DNA of 64,000 nt from Thalassospiraceae bacterium LMO-JJ14 (lineage in GTDB: Bacteria; Pseudomonadota; Alphaproteobacteria; Rhodospirillales; Casp-alpha2): positions 1,364,001 through 1,428,000 of the forward strand of contig CP134604.1 of assembly GCA_021555105.2 (NCBI GenBank), written 5' to 3'. Below, in pieces: positions 34,304 through 42,118 of the stretch. A program made the position numbers and the translations under genes. Under the pieces are notes generated by a model, which saw only the letters and a list, made by a program, of their open reading frames with translations, searched no databases and was not told the DNA's origin. The stretch's first letter is position 1. Each line of letters starts with the position of its first letter.

Positions 34304-35712
34304 GCCTTCCCGCATTCGACCTGGCGATTGTCGGCGCCGGTCCGGCCGGATTGGCGGCAGCGCATGAGGCCCGCAATCTCGGACTTTCGGTTGTCGTCAT
34401 CGATGAGCAGGATGGTCCGGGCGGACAGATTTACCGCGATGTCGAGCGTGTCGCCATGCATCGCGCGCACGACCTTGATGTACTCGGGCCCGATTACAAA
34501 TACGGCTTCGGGCTGGTCGAAAGCCTGCGTGCCTCGGGGGTTACGCATTTGGCGGGGTACATCGTATGGCAGATTGAAAGCGGCGGCACCGTCTGGTGTT
34601 CGGACGGCAGTCAGGCGAAACGCGTTGACGCCAGACGGGTATTGTTGGCGACCGGCGCCATGGAGCGTCCGGTACCGGTGCCGGGATGGACGCTGCCGGG
34701 CGTGATGACCGCGGGGGCGGCGCAGATATTGATGAAGAGCGCCGGGATGGTGCCGGGCGGGCCGATTGCCATTTGCGGCAGCGGGCCGTTGTTGCTGCTG
34801 ATTACCGATCAACTGGTCCGCGCCGGTGCAAATATCGCCGTGGTCGCCGAGACGACATCATTCACGGATTACCTGAGGGCGGCGCCGAAGCTGCCCAAGG
34901 CCCTGCTGGGGATTGAATATCTGCAGAAGGGACTTGCCATGCGCCGCCGTATCAAGGCCGCCGGCGTGCGGATGTTGAGTGGTATATCCGAGCTTCGTGT
35001 TCTGGGCGACGAAAAGGCCGATGGCGTCTCGTTCAAACGCGGTGGACGGACACACACGGTTCAGGCATCGAGCGTGCTTTTGCACCAGGGCGTGGTGCCG
35101 AATACGCAAGCAACGCGCCAGTTGCGGCTTCAGCATCTTTGGCATGAAGAACAGCATTACTGGTATCCGAAAACCCTAGACAATGGCGCCACCGAGCTTG
35201 AAGCGGTCTACCTTGCCGGTGACGGCTGCGGTATTTACGGCGCGCGCGCGGCGGAGGCATCCGGCCGCTTGAGCGCGTTGCAGATCGCGCGTTCGCTTGA
35301 TGTCATCGATGACAAGAATTTTACTCTCAAGTCAGCGCCCTGGCTTTCCGAACAGAAGCATCATCGCGCCGTGCGGCCGTTGCTGGATGCGCTCTTTCCG
35401 CCGCCTTCGGATATCCTCAATCCGCCGGACGATGCCACGATCGTCTGCCGTTGCGAGGAAGTGACGGCGGGCAGTATCCGCAAGGCCGTCGCGCTGGGTG
35501 CGCAGGGACCGAACCAGTTGAAGGCATTCTTGCGCGCCGGTATGGGGCCCTGTCAGGGGCGGATGTGCGGCCTGACGGTGACGGAAGTCATGGCCAGGGC
35601 AAGCGGCAAGTCACCGGCCGACATCGGTGCGTATCGAATCCGCCCGCCGCTGAAGCCGCTGACGCTGGCCGAGCTTGCCGATATGGATCCGGCGGATATG
35701 GACGCCGAATAA
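34300..35712 (+). CDS. FAD/NAD(P)-binding oxidoreductase with BFD-type [2Fe-2S] domain, HcnB-like
   Basis: A 470-residue pyridine-nucleotide-disulfide-type flavoprotein. FAD motif LAIVGAGPAGLAAAHEARNLGLSVVVIDEQDGPGGQIY at the start; second nucleotide-binding fold PIAICGSGPLLLLITDQLVRAGANIAVVAE (about 150-180); C-terminal BFD-like [2Fe-2S] domain (about 380-430) with CRCEEVTAGSIRKAV and GPCQGRMCGLTV giving four Cys. This is the alpha subunit of HcnABC/opine-oxidase/proline-dehydrogenase complexes, probably at the inner face of the membrane feeding quinones. Substrate cannot be told. Confidence 0.93.
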   Translation: MSLPAFDLAIVGAGPAGLAAAHEARNLGLSVVVIDEQDGPGGQIYRDVERVAMHRAHDLDVLGPDYKYGFGLVESLRASGVTHLAGYIVWQIESGGTVWCSDGSQAKRVDARRVLLATGAMERPVPVPGWTLPGVMTAGAAQILMKSAGMVPGGPIAICGSGPLLLLITDQLVRAGANIAVVAETTSFTDYLRAAPKLPKALLGIEYLQKGLAMRRRIKAAGVRMLSGISELRVLGDEKADGVSFKRGGRTHTVQASSVLLHQGVVPNTQATRQLRLQHLWHEEQHYWYPKTLDNGATELEAVYLAGDGCGIYGARAAEASGRLSALQIARSLDVIDDKNFTLKSAPWLSEQKHHRAVRPLLDALFPPPSDILNPPDDATIVCRCEEVTAGSIRKAVALGAQGPNQLKAFLRAGMGPCQGRMCGLTVTEVMARASGKSPADIGAYRIRPPLKPLTLAELADMDPADMDAE

Positions 35713-35719
35713 ACCGGCG

Positions 35720-37003
35720 TTACTTCATCGTTCCCGTCATCCGGTCCTTGAGCTTGTACCAGTTCATCATAATCGGCAGGAACCATGGCGTGCCGTTGTA
35801 GAACGGGATGGCGCGGAACGGCAGTTTGTCGAATGCCGAGGCGCCTTCTTCCATGCCCATGACGACCATTGCGGCCTTCTGTCCCATCCATCTGGCCCAG
35901 ACCACACCCGACCCGCAAAATCCGGTCGCATAGATCACACCGTCGTGGATCGTCAGTTTGGGCAGTTCGTCCATCGGAAACGCAACGAAACCGAACCAGT
36001 GATGCGAAAGCCGGGTTTCCGAAAGGTCCGGGAAGATTTCCAGCAGACCGCTGCGCAGGCGTTCGCGTGCCTTGGCGGCATCGTCGTCATAGCGCCTTCC
36101 ACCCAGCAGAATGCGCGTGCCGTCCGGCGACGGCCGGTAGTAATGGCCGAGCAACCGTGTTTCGCCGTGCATCTGCTGCTTCGGCATCAACGTCTTCATC
36201 ATGTTCTGGCCCAAAGGTTCGGTCGCGATCATTTCCGAGACCACCGGCACCAGGCGGCGGCGCAGCCAGGGCAGTCCCTTGTCGGTATAACCGTTGGTGG
36301 CGACGATAACGTGATTGGCCTTGACCGTGCCCTTGGGCGTCGTGATCACGAATGTGCCGCCGACACGTTCGATGCCGGTAACACCGGTGCCGCTAAAAAT
36401 CTTGGCGCCAGCGGCTTCAGCGACACGGCGTAATTCACGGTGCAGCTTGCCGGGATGAATGCCGCCGATATCGCTGCGCACGATGCCGCCGTGATAAAGT
36501 TCGGAGCCGATCTCTTCAGACTGGTTGCTGCGCTCGACAAGCTTGGGTTCGAGGCCGAGGTGACGATTCAGCATATCCGCTTCGCGTTTCATGGATTCGA
36601 AGATTTCCGGACGCATGGCGCCGGTGAACCGACCGCATGGCTGATAGTCACAGTCGAGTTCTTCATTGGTAATGAAGTCGTACAGGTCCTCTCTGGCAGT
36701 GATCCCTTCGCTATAGACGGCCTTGGCTTGTTCCATACCGAACTTGCTGACCAGCTTTGTAAACGATAACCGGATATTGCCACTGGTTATCCCGCCGTTG
36801 CGGCTGGATGCGCCGTCACCAGGGCGGTCGCGCTCCAGCAGGATCACATCGCGTCCGGCCCGCGCCAACGGGATTGCCGCGCCCAGCCCGGCATAGCCGG
36901 CGCCGACGATGACCACGTCCGCACTTTCCGGCGGCGCGCCGTTCTCGGCAGCTTGCGGTTCAGCTTCTTCCCACCAATAGGGGAGGTCCTTGACGTTGCT
37001 CAT
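35720..37003 (-). CDS. FAD-dependent amine oxidoreductase (PuuB/DAO family)
   Basis: A 427-residue flavoenzyme. FAD motif VVIVGAGYAGLGAAIPLARAGRDVILLERDRPGDGASSRNGGITSGN near residue 30, with the GASSRNGG block typical of gamma-glutamylputrescine and related amine oxidases. The C-terminal ATGFCGSGVVWARWMGQKAA is the closing FAD motif. It oxidises an amine or amino acid. Start chosen at 37003 (MSNVKDLPYWWEEAEPQ), matching the WW/YWW N-terminus of this group; the frame runs further upstream without good start signals. It converges on the HcnB-like gene (7 bases between stops), so it is not in the same operon. Confidence 0.9.
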   Translation of the reverse strand: MSNVKDLPYWWEEAEPQAAENGAPPESADVVIVGAGYAGLGAAIPLARAGRDVILLERDRPGDGASSRNGGITSGNIRLSFTKLVSKFGMEQAKAVYSEGITAREDLYDFITNEELDCDYQPCGRFTGAMRPEIFESMKREADMLNRHLGLEPKLVERSNQSEEIGSELYHGGIVRSDIGGIHPGKLHRELRRVAEAAGAKIFSGTGVTGIERVGGTFVITTPKGTVKANHVIVATNGYTDKGLPWLRRRLVPVVSEMIATEPLGQNMMKTLMPKQQMHGETRLLGHYYRPSPDGTRILLGGRRYDDDAAKARERLRSGLLEIFPDLSETRLSHHWFGFVAFPMDELPKLTIHDGVIYATGFCGSGVVWARWMGQKAAMVVMGMEEGASAFDKLPFRAIPFYNGTPWFLPIMMNWYKLKDRMTGTMK

Positions 37004-37094
37004 GGGTTTATCTCGCAGAAAAATTGTGGACGGGCATTCAGCAAACTTAGTCCCCGGATTGCAGGCTTGCCAATGGCGGGGTTGATCAAGGCAC

Positions 37095-37118
37095 AAAAAA
37101 AGCACGCCGAAGCGTGCT
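37095..37118 (-). terminator. Terminator of the cold-shock gene
   Basis: Minus strand: eight-pair stem (AGCACGCC...GCGTGCT type, 37101-37118) with a UUCG tetraloop, followed by seven T (complement of the A run 37095-37101). A classic rho-independent terminator about 50 bases downstream of the cspA-like stop. Confidence 0.92.
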
Positions 37119-37133
37119 CTTTCGAAAGGCGAC

Positions 37134-37157
37134 CGCCCCCGGAATGAACCGGGGGCG
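37134..37157 (-). terminator. Second GC-rich hairpin after cold-shock gene
   Basis: Nine-pair stem (37134-37142 with 37149-37157), loop of six bases, lying between the csp stop codon and the main terminator. It has no T tract and probably protects the 3' end of the short mRNA. Confidence 0.7.
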
Positions 37158-37168
37158 AGCCCTATGTA

Positions 37169-37378
37169 TTAGTCTTCGACCGTAAGATTTTCGGCGGACG
37201 ACTTGCCGTTTTTGCCCGGCTGCAGTTCGTAATTGACCTTTTGGCCTTCACGAAGCGTGCTCAGACCGGCGCGCTCAACAGCGGAGATGTGCACGAATGC
37301 ATCATTGCCGCCATCGGACGGTTCGATAAAGCCGAAACCCTTGGTCGGGTTGAACCATTTAACAGTACCAGTAGCCAT
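37169..37378 (-). CDS. cspA: Cold-shock protein, CspA family
   Basis: A 69-residue single-domain nucleic-acid chaperone. RNP1 motif KGFGFIEP and RNP2-like DAFVHISAVE are intact: MATGTVKWFNPTKGFGFIEP... and ...GGNDAFVHISAVERAG. It melts RNA structure and counters transcription termination in the cold or stationary phase. A monocistronic unit with its own terminator. The 210-base upstream region to the next gene contains a small hairpin (CCGCACAGTGCGG, 37413-37425) and can hold a leader, but no cold-box was recognised. Confidence 0.97.
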   Translation of the reverse strand: MATGTVKWFNPTKGFGFIEPSDGGNDAFVHISAVERAGLSTLREGQKVNYELQPGKNGKSSAENLTVED

Positions 37379-37588
37379 CGTTTTTTCCTCTAACAGTTGG
37401 CATGGACGGCGTCACCGCACAGTGCGGAGACGGGTCCGATAACGCTCACATTGTCAGTGGATCTCGAAGCTCACCGGCGAGCCGGTTCTCATAGGACTCA
37501 TAACAAATGTAATACGCAAGCGGACTATGCGGCCAAAACGTGCGTAAAGTCAATTAATATGAGAATCCAGATTATTTTTCGTGCGGTC

Positions 37589-38983
37589 TCATCCAGCGCT
37601 CAAAGACGCGGTTACGGCACTGAAGTCATTGCGGTTTTCAAGGTCCATCAGGGCCTCGAACGCGGTATCGGCAGCGGCCTCGCCGATCGCCCGTGCCGCG
37701 CAATCCGAGAACTTGTCGTGCAACTCGTCACGGGACATGGCGTTATCGCCACTGCGTCCGACCATGTTGTCGATGCGCCTGGTGAGCGTGCGTCCGTCCT
37801 TGAGGGTCACGGAGACTTTCGCATCCCAGGTGCCGCCATTCGGTGTGCCGCCTTCGCGGAATTCGGAGGCCCTGGTAATTTTCAGCAAATCGACGATGGC
37901 GGGGTCGAGGAAGGCATCGTCTTCGAAATCCTTGAGCCGGACAGCACCGTCCTTGAGCGCGCGCGCGACTGCATACTGTTGTGAAAACTTGGCCTGCAGG
38001 ACGCTGTTCGGAAACGGTGTATTGGTATGACGCAGACGCCTGGGGTGGACGTGGATGTCGATCGCGCTGACCTGCGCCGCCGTGACGCCATCGTCCTTCA
38101 CAAGGCTTAACATCGCCGAAATGGCGTGATGCGTCGATCCGCAGCAGGGGAATTGTTTGATGCCGATGCTCGGCAATTCGATGGTCAGCGGTTCTGTCCA
38201 CGCCGATGTCAGGGGCGCCGGGTTGAAGGTGCCTTCGCCGTTGAAGACGTTAAAGAAGCCCTGATGGTGTTCCATGGCTCGGGCATTGGCCTCGAACCCA
38301 CGCTCGGCGATCAGCGCCGCCATCAGTCCGGCGCGGCCGGCATGTCCGACATGCAGCGGTTTGGTCATGGTGCCGAAGTTGGCCTTGATGCCGCTCGCCA
38401 GCGAGGCGGCGATGGCCAGCGCGCGCGTCGTCTGATCGGCGTCGAATTTCAGCGCATACGCCGCCGCAGCCACGGTGCCGAATATGCCCAGCGTCGCCGT
38501 CGGATGCCAGCCCTTGTCGTAATGATGCGGGTGCAGCGCCATGGCGAAGCGGTGCTCGACCTCGAAGCCGACGACATAGGCATCGATCAGTGCGCGCCCG
38601 GAAAGGCCATGTTGTTCAGCCAGGGCGAACAGGACCGGGACCAGCGGCACGGACTGGTGCCCGCCGAGCACATCGGAAAAATCATCGAAATCGAGGGCAT
38701 GCGATGCGACACCGTTGATCAGCGTTGCATCGAGTGCGCTGGTGCGCCGGTCGGTGCCGAGAATCAGGCACGGTCCCGCGGCGTCTCCGATGCCGGGTGT
38801 AGAAAGCAGGATTTGCGTGCACGGCTCGGGCAGGCCGGCGAGGGTGACGCCGATGGTGTCGGCAATGCCGGCCTTGGCGGTGTGCAGTGCGCCGGGCGTG
38901 ATCTTCGACGGATCGAAACCGATGATGTGTTCGGCGAGCAATGCAAGAACGGCGCCCGCCTCCGTGGTGTTCAATCCGTCCAT
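37589..38983 (-). CDS. MmgE/PrpD family protein
   Basis: A 464-residue protein of the 2-methylcitrate dehydratase/cis-aconitate decarboxylase family. Conserved blocks: LALLAEHIIGF, GVTLAGLPEPC, ALINGVASHALDFDDFSDVLGGHQSVPLVPVLFALAE (the HALDFDD signature), LAIAASLASGIKANFGTMTKPLHVGHAGRAGLMAALIAERGF. Members dehydrate, hydrate or decarboxylate tri- or dicarboxylic acids. Here it sits 12 bases after the TcuA-like dehydrogenase, so the two probably act in sequence on a tricarboxylate-like acid. Confidence 0.93.
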   Translation of the reverse strand: MDGLNTTEAGAVLALLAEHIIGFDPSKITPGALHTAKAGIADTIGVTLAGLPEPCTQILLSTPGIGDAAGPCLILGTDRRTSALDATLINGVASHALDFDDFSDVLGGHQSVPLVPVLFALAEQHGLSGRALIDAYVVGFEVEHRFAMALHPHHYDKGWHPTATLGIFGTVAAAAYALKFDADQTTRALAIAASLASGIKANFGTMTKPLHVGHAGRAGLMAALIAERGFEANARAMEHHQGFFNVFNGEGTFNPAPLTSAWTEPLTIELPSIGIKQFPCCGSTHHAISAMLSLVKDDGVTAAQVSAIDIHVHPRRLRHTNTPFPNSVLQAKFSQQYAVARALKDGAVRLKDFEDDAFLDPAIVDLLKITRASEFREGGTPNGGTWDAKVSVTLKDGRTLTRRIDNMVGRSGDNAMSRDELHDKFSDCAARAIGEAAADTAFEALMDLENRNDFSAVTASLSAG

Positions 38984-38995
38984 TTTATATTCCCC

Positions 38996-40495
38996 TTAGG
39001 CCACGGCTTTGTTGCTGACCGCATATGTAGCGGCGCTTTCACCTGCCAGCTTGCCGAATACAGTGCCGGCCATCAAGCCGCTGCCGCCCGGATAATTCTC
39101 ATAGAACAGTCCGCCGACCAGCTCGCCTGCGGCATAAAGACCCGGAATCGAGCGGTCGCTCATGTCCTGGACGGCACCGTCCTTGTCGATGCGCAACCCA
39201 CCGAAGGTAAACGTGACGCCGGTCGTCGTCACGAACGCCTCGAACGGCGCTTCGCTGATCGGTAGCGCCCAGTTGGTTTTGTTGACGGCCAGTCCCTTTG
39301 TGGTGACGCCATCCAGAACGGACGGGTTGAAGTCGCCGGGCTGACAGGCAGCGTTGAACTCATCAACGGTTTTTGTCAGCGCCGCTGGATCGATTTCCAG
39401 ATGCGCGGCAAGTTCAGCAATACTGTCGGCGGTATATTTCGTCACTTGCTTGATGCGGTATTCGTCACGCAGCAGGGGGATGGTTTTCTGGTCGAAGATC
39501 TGGATCGCGGTGCGGAACGGCTGCTTCATGATCTCGCGGCCGAACTTCACATAGGTGTGGTTGCGCAGATCCTCGCCTTCGTCGACGAAGCGCTCGCCCT
39601 TCAGGTTGACCATGATGCCCCACGGATAGGAGTGCTTCTGGAAGTTATCCAGCACCTCGTAATCGCCGTATGGCGGCGCTGAAATATCCCAGCCCACCGA
39701 ATGGCATCCCGACCAGTTGCCGAACGGGCGTGCGCCGATGTCGATGGCCATGCGGATGCCGTCGCCCATGTTGTGGCGTGTGCCGCGTACCCGGGCCAGA
39801 TCCCAGCCCGTGCCCAGATACTGCGCGCGCATGGCGGGATTGGATTCGAACCCGCCGCAGGCCAGAACCACGGCATCGGTCTGGATATCCTCGTAGCCGC
39901 CCGGCCCCCGGACCTGCAGACCGATGATGCGCCGCTTGCGGTCCTGGTGGAGTTGCGTCGCCCCCGTCGAATAGCGAATTTCGCAACCCATTTTGAGCGC
40001 GTGCGCCAGTTCCATCTCGACCAGCCCGGCACCGCCGCCGACGGCTTCGATATTGACGCCGCCATAGAAGTGATGCTTGCCGTCGACCAGGAAAGACTGG
40101 CGCCCGAACATCGGAATGAAGCGCACGCCGTGTTCGCGCAGCCAGACCATCGCCGGGCGCGACCCGTCGATCAACTGCCACGCCATGTCCTCGTCGGCCT
40201 GATGGTGGGTGACTTTCATCAGGGCATCGTAAAAAACGTTGCGGTCATGAACCGGCAGCACAATCTGTTCACGTTCGGCATCCGACAGATCGGTCAGGAC
40301 GTCCGTCGCCGCGTCTTCAACGCCGGTATGACAAAAGCGGAAGCCGCCGGCGGTGAAGTAAGAGTTGCCGCCTTTTTCGTCTTCGGATGCTTTTTCAAGT
40401 ATGAGCACGTCAGCGCCGCTCTCGCGCGCCGCCATGGCGGCACATAGCGCGGCATTCCCCGCGCCGACGACGACGACATCGTATCTTTTCGACAT
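38996..40495 (-). CDS. FAD-dependent tricarballylate dehydrogenase-like (TcuA/fumarate reductase family)
   Basis: A 499-residue flavoprotein of the fumarate reductase/succinate dehydrogenase FAD group, most like TcuA in pattern. FAD motif YDVVVVGAGNAALCAAMAARESGADVLILEKASEDEKGGNSYFTAGGFRF at the start; TDAVVLACGGFESNP; C-terminal GLYAAGELVGGLFYENYPGGSGLMAGTVFGKLAG. It desaturates a carboxylic acid (tricarballylate to cis-aconitate in TcuA). Start at 40495 chosen because FAD motif begins eight residues later, with AGGAA upstream. Divergent from a LysR gene, matching the tcuR-tcuA layout, but no tcuB or tcuC follows. Confidence 0.9.
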   Translation of the reverse strand: MSKRYDVVVVGAGNAALCAAMAARESGADVLILEKASEDEKGGNSYFTAGGFRFCHTGVEDAATDVLTDLSDAEREQIVLPVHDRNVFYDALMKVTHHQADEDMAWQLIDGSRPAMVWLREHGVRFIPMFGRQSFLVDGKHHFYGGVNIEAVGGGAGLVEMELAHALKMGCEIRYSTGATQLHQDRKRRIIGLQVRGPGGYEDIQTDAVVLACGGFESNPAMRAQYLGTGWDLARVRGTRHNMGDGIRMAIDIGARPFGNWSGCHSVGWDISAPPYGDYEVLDNFQKHSYPWGIMVNLKGERFVDEGEDLRNHTYVKFGREIMKQPFRTAIQIFDQKTIPLLRDEYRIKQVTKYTADSIAELAAHLEIDPAALTKTVDEFNAACQPGDFNPSVLDGVTTKGLAVNKTNWALPISEAPFEAFVTTTGVTFTFGGLRIDKDGAVQDMSDRSIPGLYAAGELVGGLFYENYPGGSGLMAGTVFGKLAGESAATYAVSNKAVA

Positions 40496-40604
40496 TGGAT
40501 ATTCCTCATAATAAACGGCCATTCAGGCATTGAGGAAATTTTGGCGCTTCTTGATTGTAAAGTAAATTTAAATTAGATTTATTTTTATTAAGGATAGATA
40601 ATTT
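40496..40604. promoter_or_regulatory. Divergent LysR/TcuA-like control region
   Basis: 109-base, very AT-rich spacer between the divergent genes. An imperfect dyad TAAAT-N9-ATTTA (40563-40581) lies about 25 bases upstream of the LysR start and is a candidate LysR site. No promoter could be assigned. Confidence 0.4.
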
Positions 40605-41516
40605 ATGAACATTCCCTACGGCATCAAGGACATTGAGGTTTTTGTCGGGGTCATCGACACCGGAAGCTTCAAGGAAACGGCGCGTAAGCTGAACGTGACG
40701 CAGTCGGCGTTGACGCAACGGCTACGCAAGCTCGAGGAAGCCCTGGGTGCCAGACTGATTGACCGTACCACGCGGTCCGTCGCGTTGACGTCGGTGGGCG
40801 AAGCGTTTTTGCCGAATGCGCGTCGTCTGCTGGGACAGTTCGAACAAGCCTATGGCGATATCCGTGAGGTTATCGATGTTTCCGGCGGACGTGTGACGCT
40901 GGCCAGTCTGATTTCGGTGGCGACCTATGTATTGCCGACGGTCATCAGCCGCTTCACGAAGGACCACCCCAACGTCGGTGTCCGCATCATCGATGTTTCC
41001 GAACGTGAGATCATGCCCTACGTGCGCCGCGGCGAGGCGGAATTCGCCATCGATATGAAGACCGACGAGATCGAGGACGATCTGGCGGCGACGCATTTGA
41101 TGTATGACCGGTTTGTGCTGGCGTGCCGCGATGACCATCCGCTGGCCGAAGGCGGCTCGGTCGATACCGCCGATCTGGCCGGGTTGTCGCTGATGGTGCT
41201 GGGGTCGCGAAGCGGTACCAGCCGTGTCCTGCAGACGCATCTGGCCGAACGGCCGAAAAGCGCGAAGTGTATGCACGAAGTTCAGCACTTGTCGACGATG
41301 GTCGGTTTCCTTGAAGCCGGCATGGGTGCCGGGATCGTTCCCAGCATGGTGATGCGCGGGATATCCTCGCGACGGCTTGTGTCCCGGCCATTGGCCGCGC
41401 CCGCCCTTTCAAGGGAACTGGTGCTGGTCGAACGCAGCGGCGCAACGCTGTCACCGGCGGCGGAACAGTTGAAGCAAATGCTTCTCGTCAAATTCAAGGA
41501 ACTTGAGGATGCCTGA
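40605..41516 (+). CDS. LysR-family transcriptional regulator
   Basis: A 303-residue LysR-type regulator. Helix-turn-helix at about 5-65 (IKDIEVFVGVIDTGSFKETARKLNVTQSALTQRLRKLEEALGARLIDRTTRSVALTSVGEAFL), then the effector-binding fold (VTLASLISVATYVLPTVISRFTKDHPNVGVRIIDVSE). Divergent from the TcuA-like/MmgE operon by 109 bases and probably its activator; the inducer should be the acid handled by that operon (inference). The gene runs into a remnant of a LysE gene on the other strand. Confidence 0.93.
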   Translation: MNIPYGIKDIEVFVGVIDTGSFKETARKLNVTQSALTQRLRKLEEALGARLIDRTTRSVALTSVGEAFLPNARRLLGQFEQAYGDIREVIDVSGGRVTLASLISVATYVLPTVISRFTKDHPNVGVRIIDVSEREIMPYVRRGEAEFAIDMKTDEIEDDLAATHLMYDRFVLACRDDHPLAEGGSVDTADLAGLSLMVLGSRSGTSRVLQTHLAERPKSAKCMHEVQHLSTMVGFLEAGMGAGIVPSMVMRGISSRRLVSRPLAAPALSRELVLVERSGATLSPAAEQLKQMLLVKFKELEDA

Positions 41517-41541
41517 AATCAGGTTCTGGACGTAAGAAATT

Positions 41542-41715
41542 TCAGCTCTGCAAGCGTAAAGAAAAGCCCAAGCGTCGCCTGTATCCAGCGCCGCGCCCGT
41601 CGTGCATGGCCGTGCCGATGATCGACATGATATTCGGTCCTGGACTGGCAAGGCCCACCGGACAAGTGGAATACGCAATCAGGATGCCGGGCAGATAAAG
41701 TGCGATGGAGTCCAT
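41542..41715 (-). pseudogene. LysE/RhtB-family exporter remnant
   Basis: Minus strand, about 57 codons beginning MDSIALYLPGILIAYSTCPVGLASPGPNIMSIIGTAMHDGRGAG, the first 45 residues of a LysE-family amino-acid exporter (helix 1 and the SPGPN motif). The frame then loses similarity (YRRRLGFSL...) and stops at 41542, where an intact protein would go on for another 150 residues. The LysR gene ends 26 bases away, so the rest is deleted. An alternative start nine bases upstream (41730) exists. A decayed gene, not expected to work. Confidence 0.7.
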
Positions 41716-41749
41716 ATTCACTTCTTTCATGGGACTGCCCCGGGTGTGA

Positions 41750-42118
41750 CTAACGGCTCAAGTAGCGCGAACCGGCCGGGATGCAGGATTTCGGCACGGT
41801 GACGTCTATTTCGCCCAGCAGCATGAACGACAGGGTCTTGCCGTGCAGGTCCTGGGTCAGCGCACTGTTGACGCCGCCTTCGAGCGCATTGTCGATAACG
41901 AAGTTCATCGCCGCAAGGTTTGGTAGTTCATAGCGCATCACTTCGCTCGCACCCTTGTGACGGAATACATCCATCACCCGCTCGGACGTGACCTGTTCCA
42001 GCAGATACGGGAACGCTTCCGCCATATACGGGATCAGCGAAATGTTCGAGCGGTTGCCCTTGTCGCCGGCGCGACCGTGAGCGACGGCATGCAGCGGCAC
42101 GGTGATGTTGTTCGTCAT
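41750..42118 (-). CDS. AtuA-associated C-terminal domain protein
   Basis: A 122-residue protein (ITVPLHAVAHGRAGDKGNRSNISLIPYMAEAF...) equal to the small C-terminal domain fused to or encoded next to AtuA/DUF1446 proteins. The signature HGRAGDKGNRSNISLI near residue 14-29 is the recognisable block. Function is not established. Its start overlaps the stop of the AtuA gene (ATGA), so the two are translated together and probably form one complex. Last intact gene of the left arm of the locus. Confidence 0.87.
   Translation of the reverse strand: MTNNITVPLHAVAHGRAGDKGNRSNISLIPYMAEAFPYLLEQVTSERVMDVFRHKGASEVMRYELPNLAAMNFVIDNALEGGVNSALTQDLHGKTLSFMLLGEIDVTVPKSCIPAGSRYLSR

Noticed and set aside
38126-39265. 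379-codon open frame on the plus strand across MmgE/PrpD and TcuA-like genes
   Set aside because: It overlaps two convincing minus-strand genes and has no ribosome site or recognisable fold.
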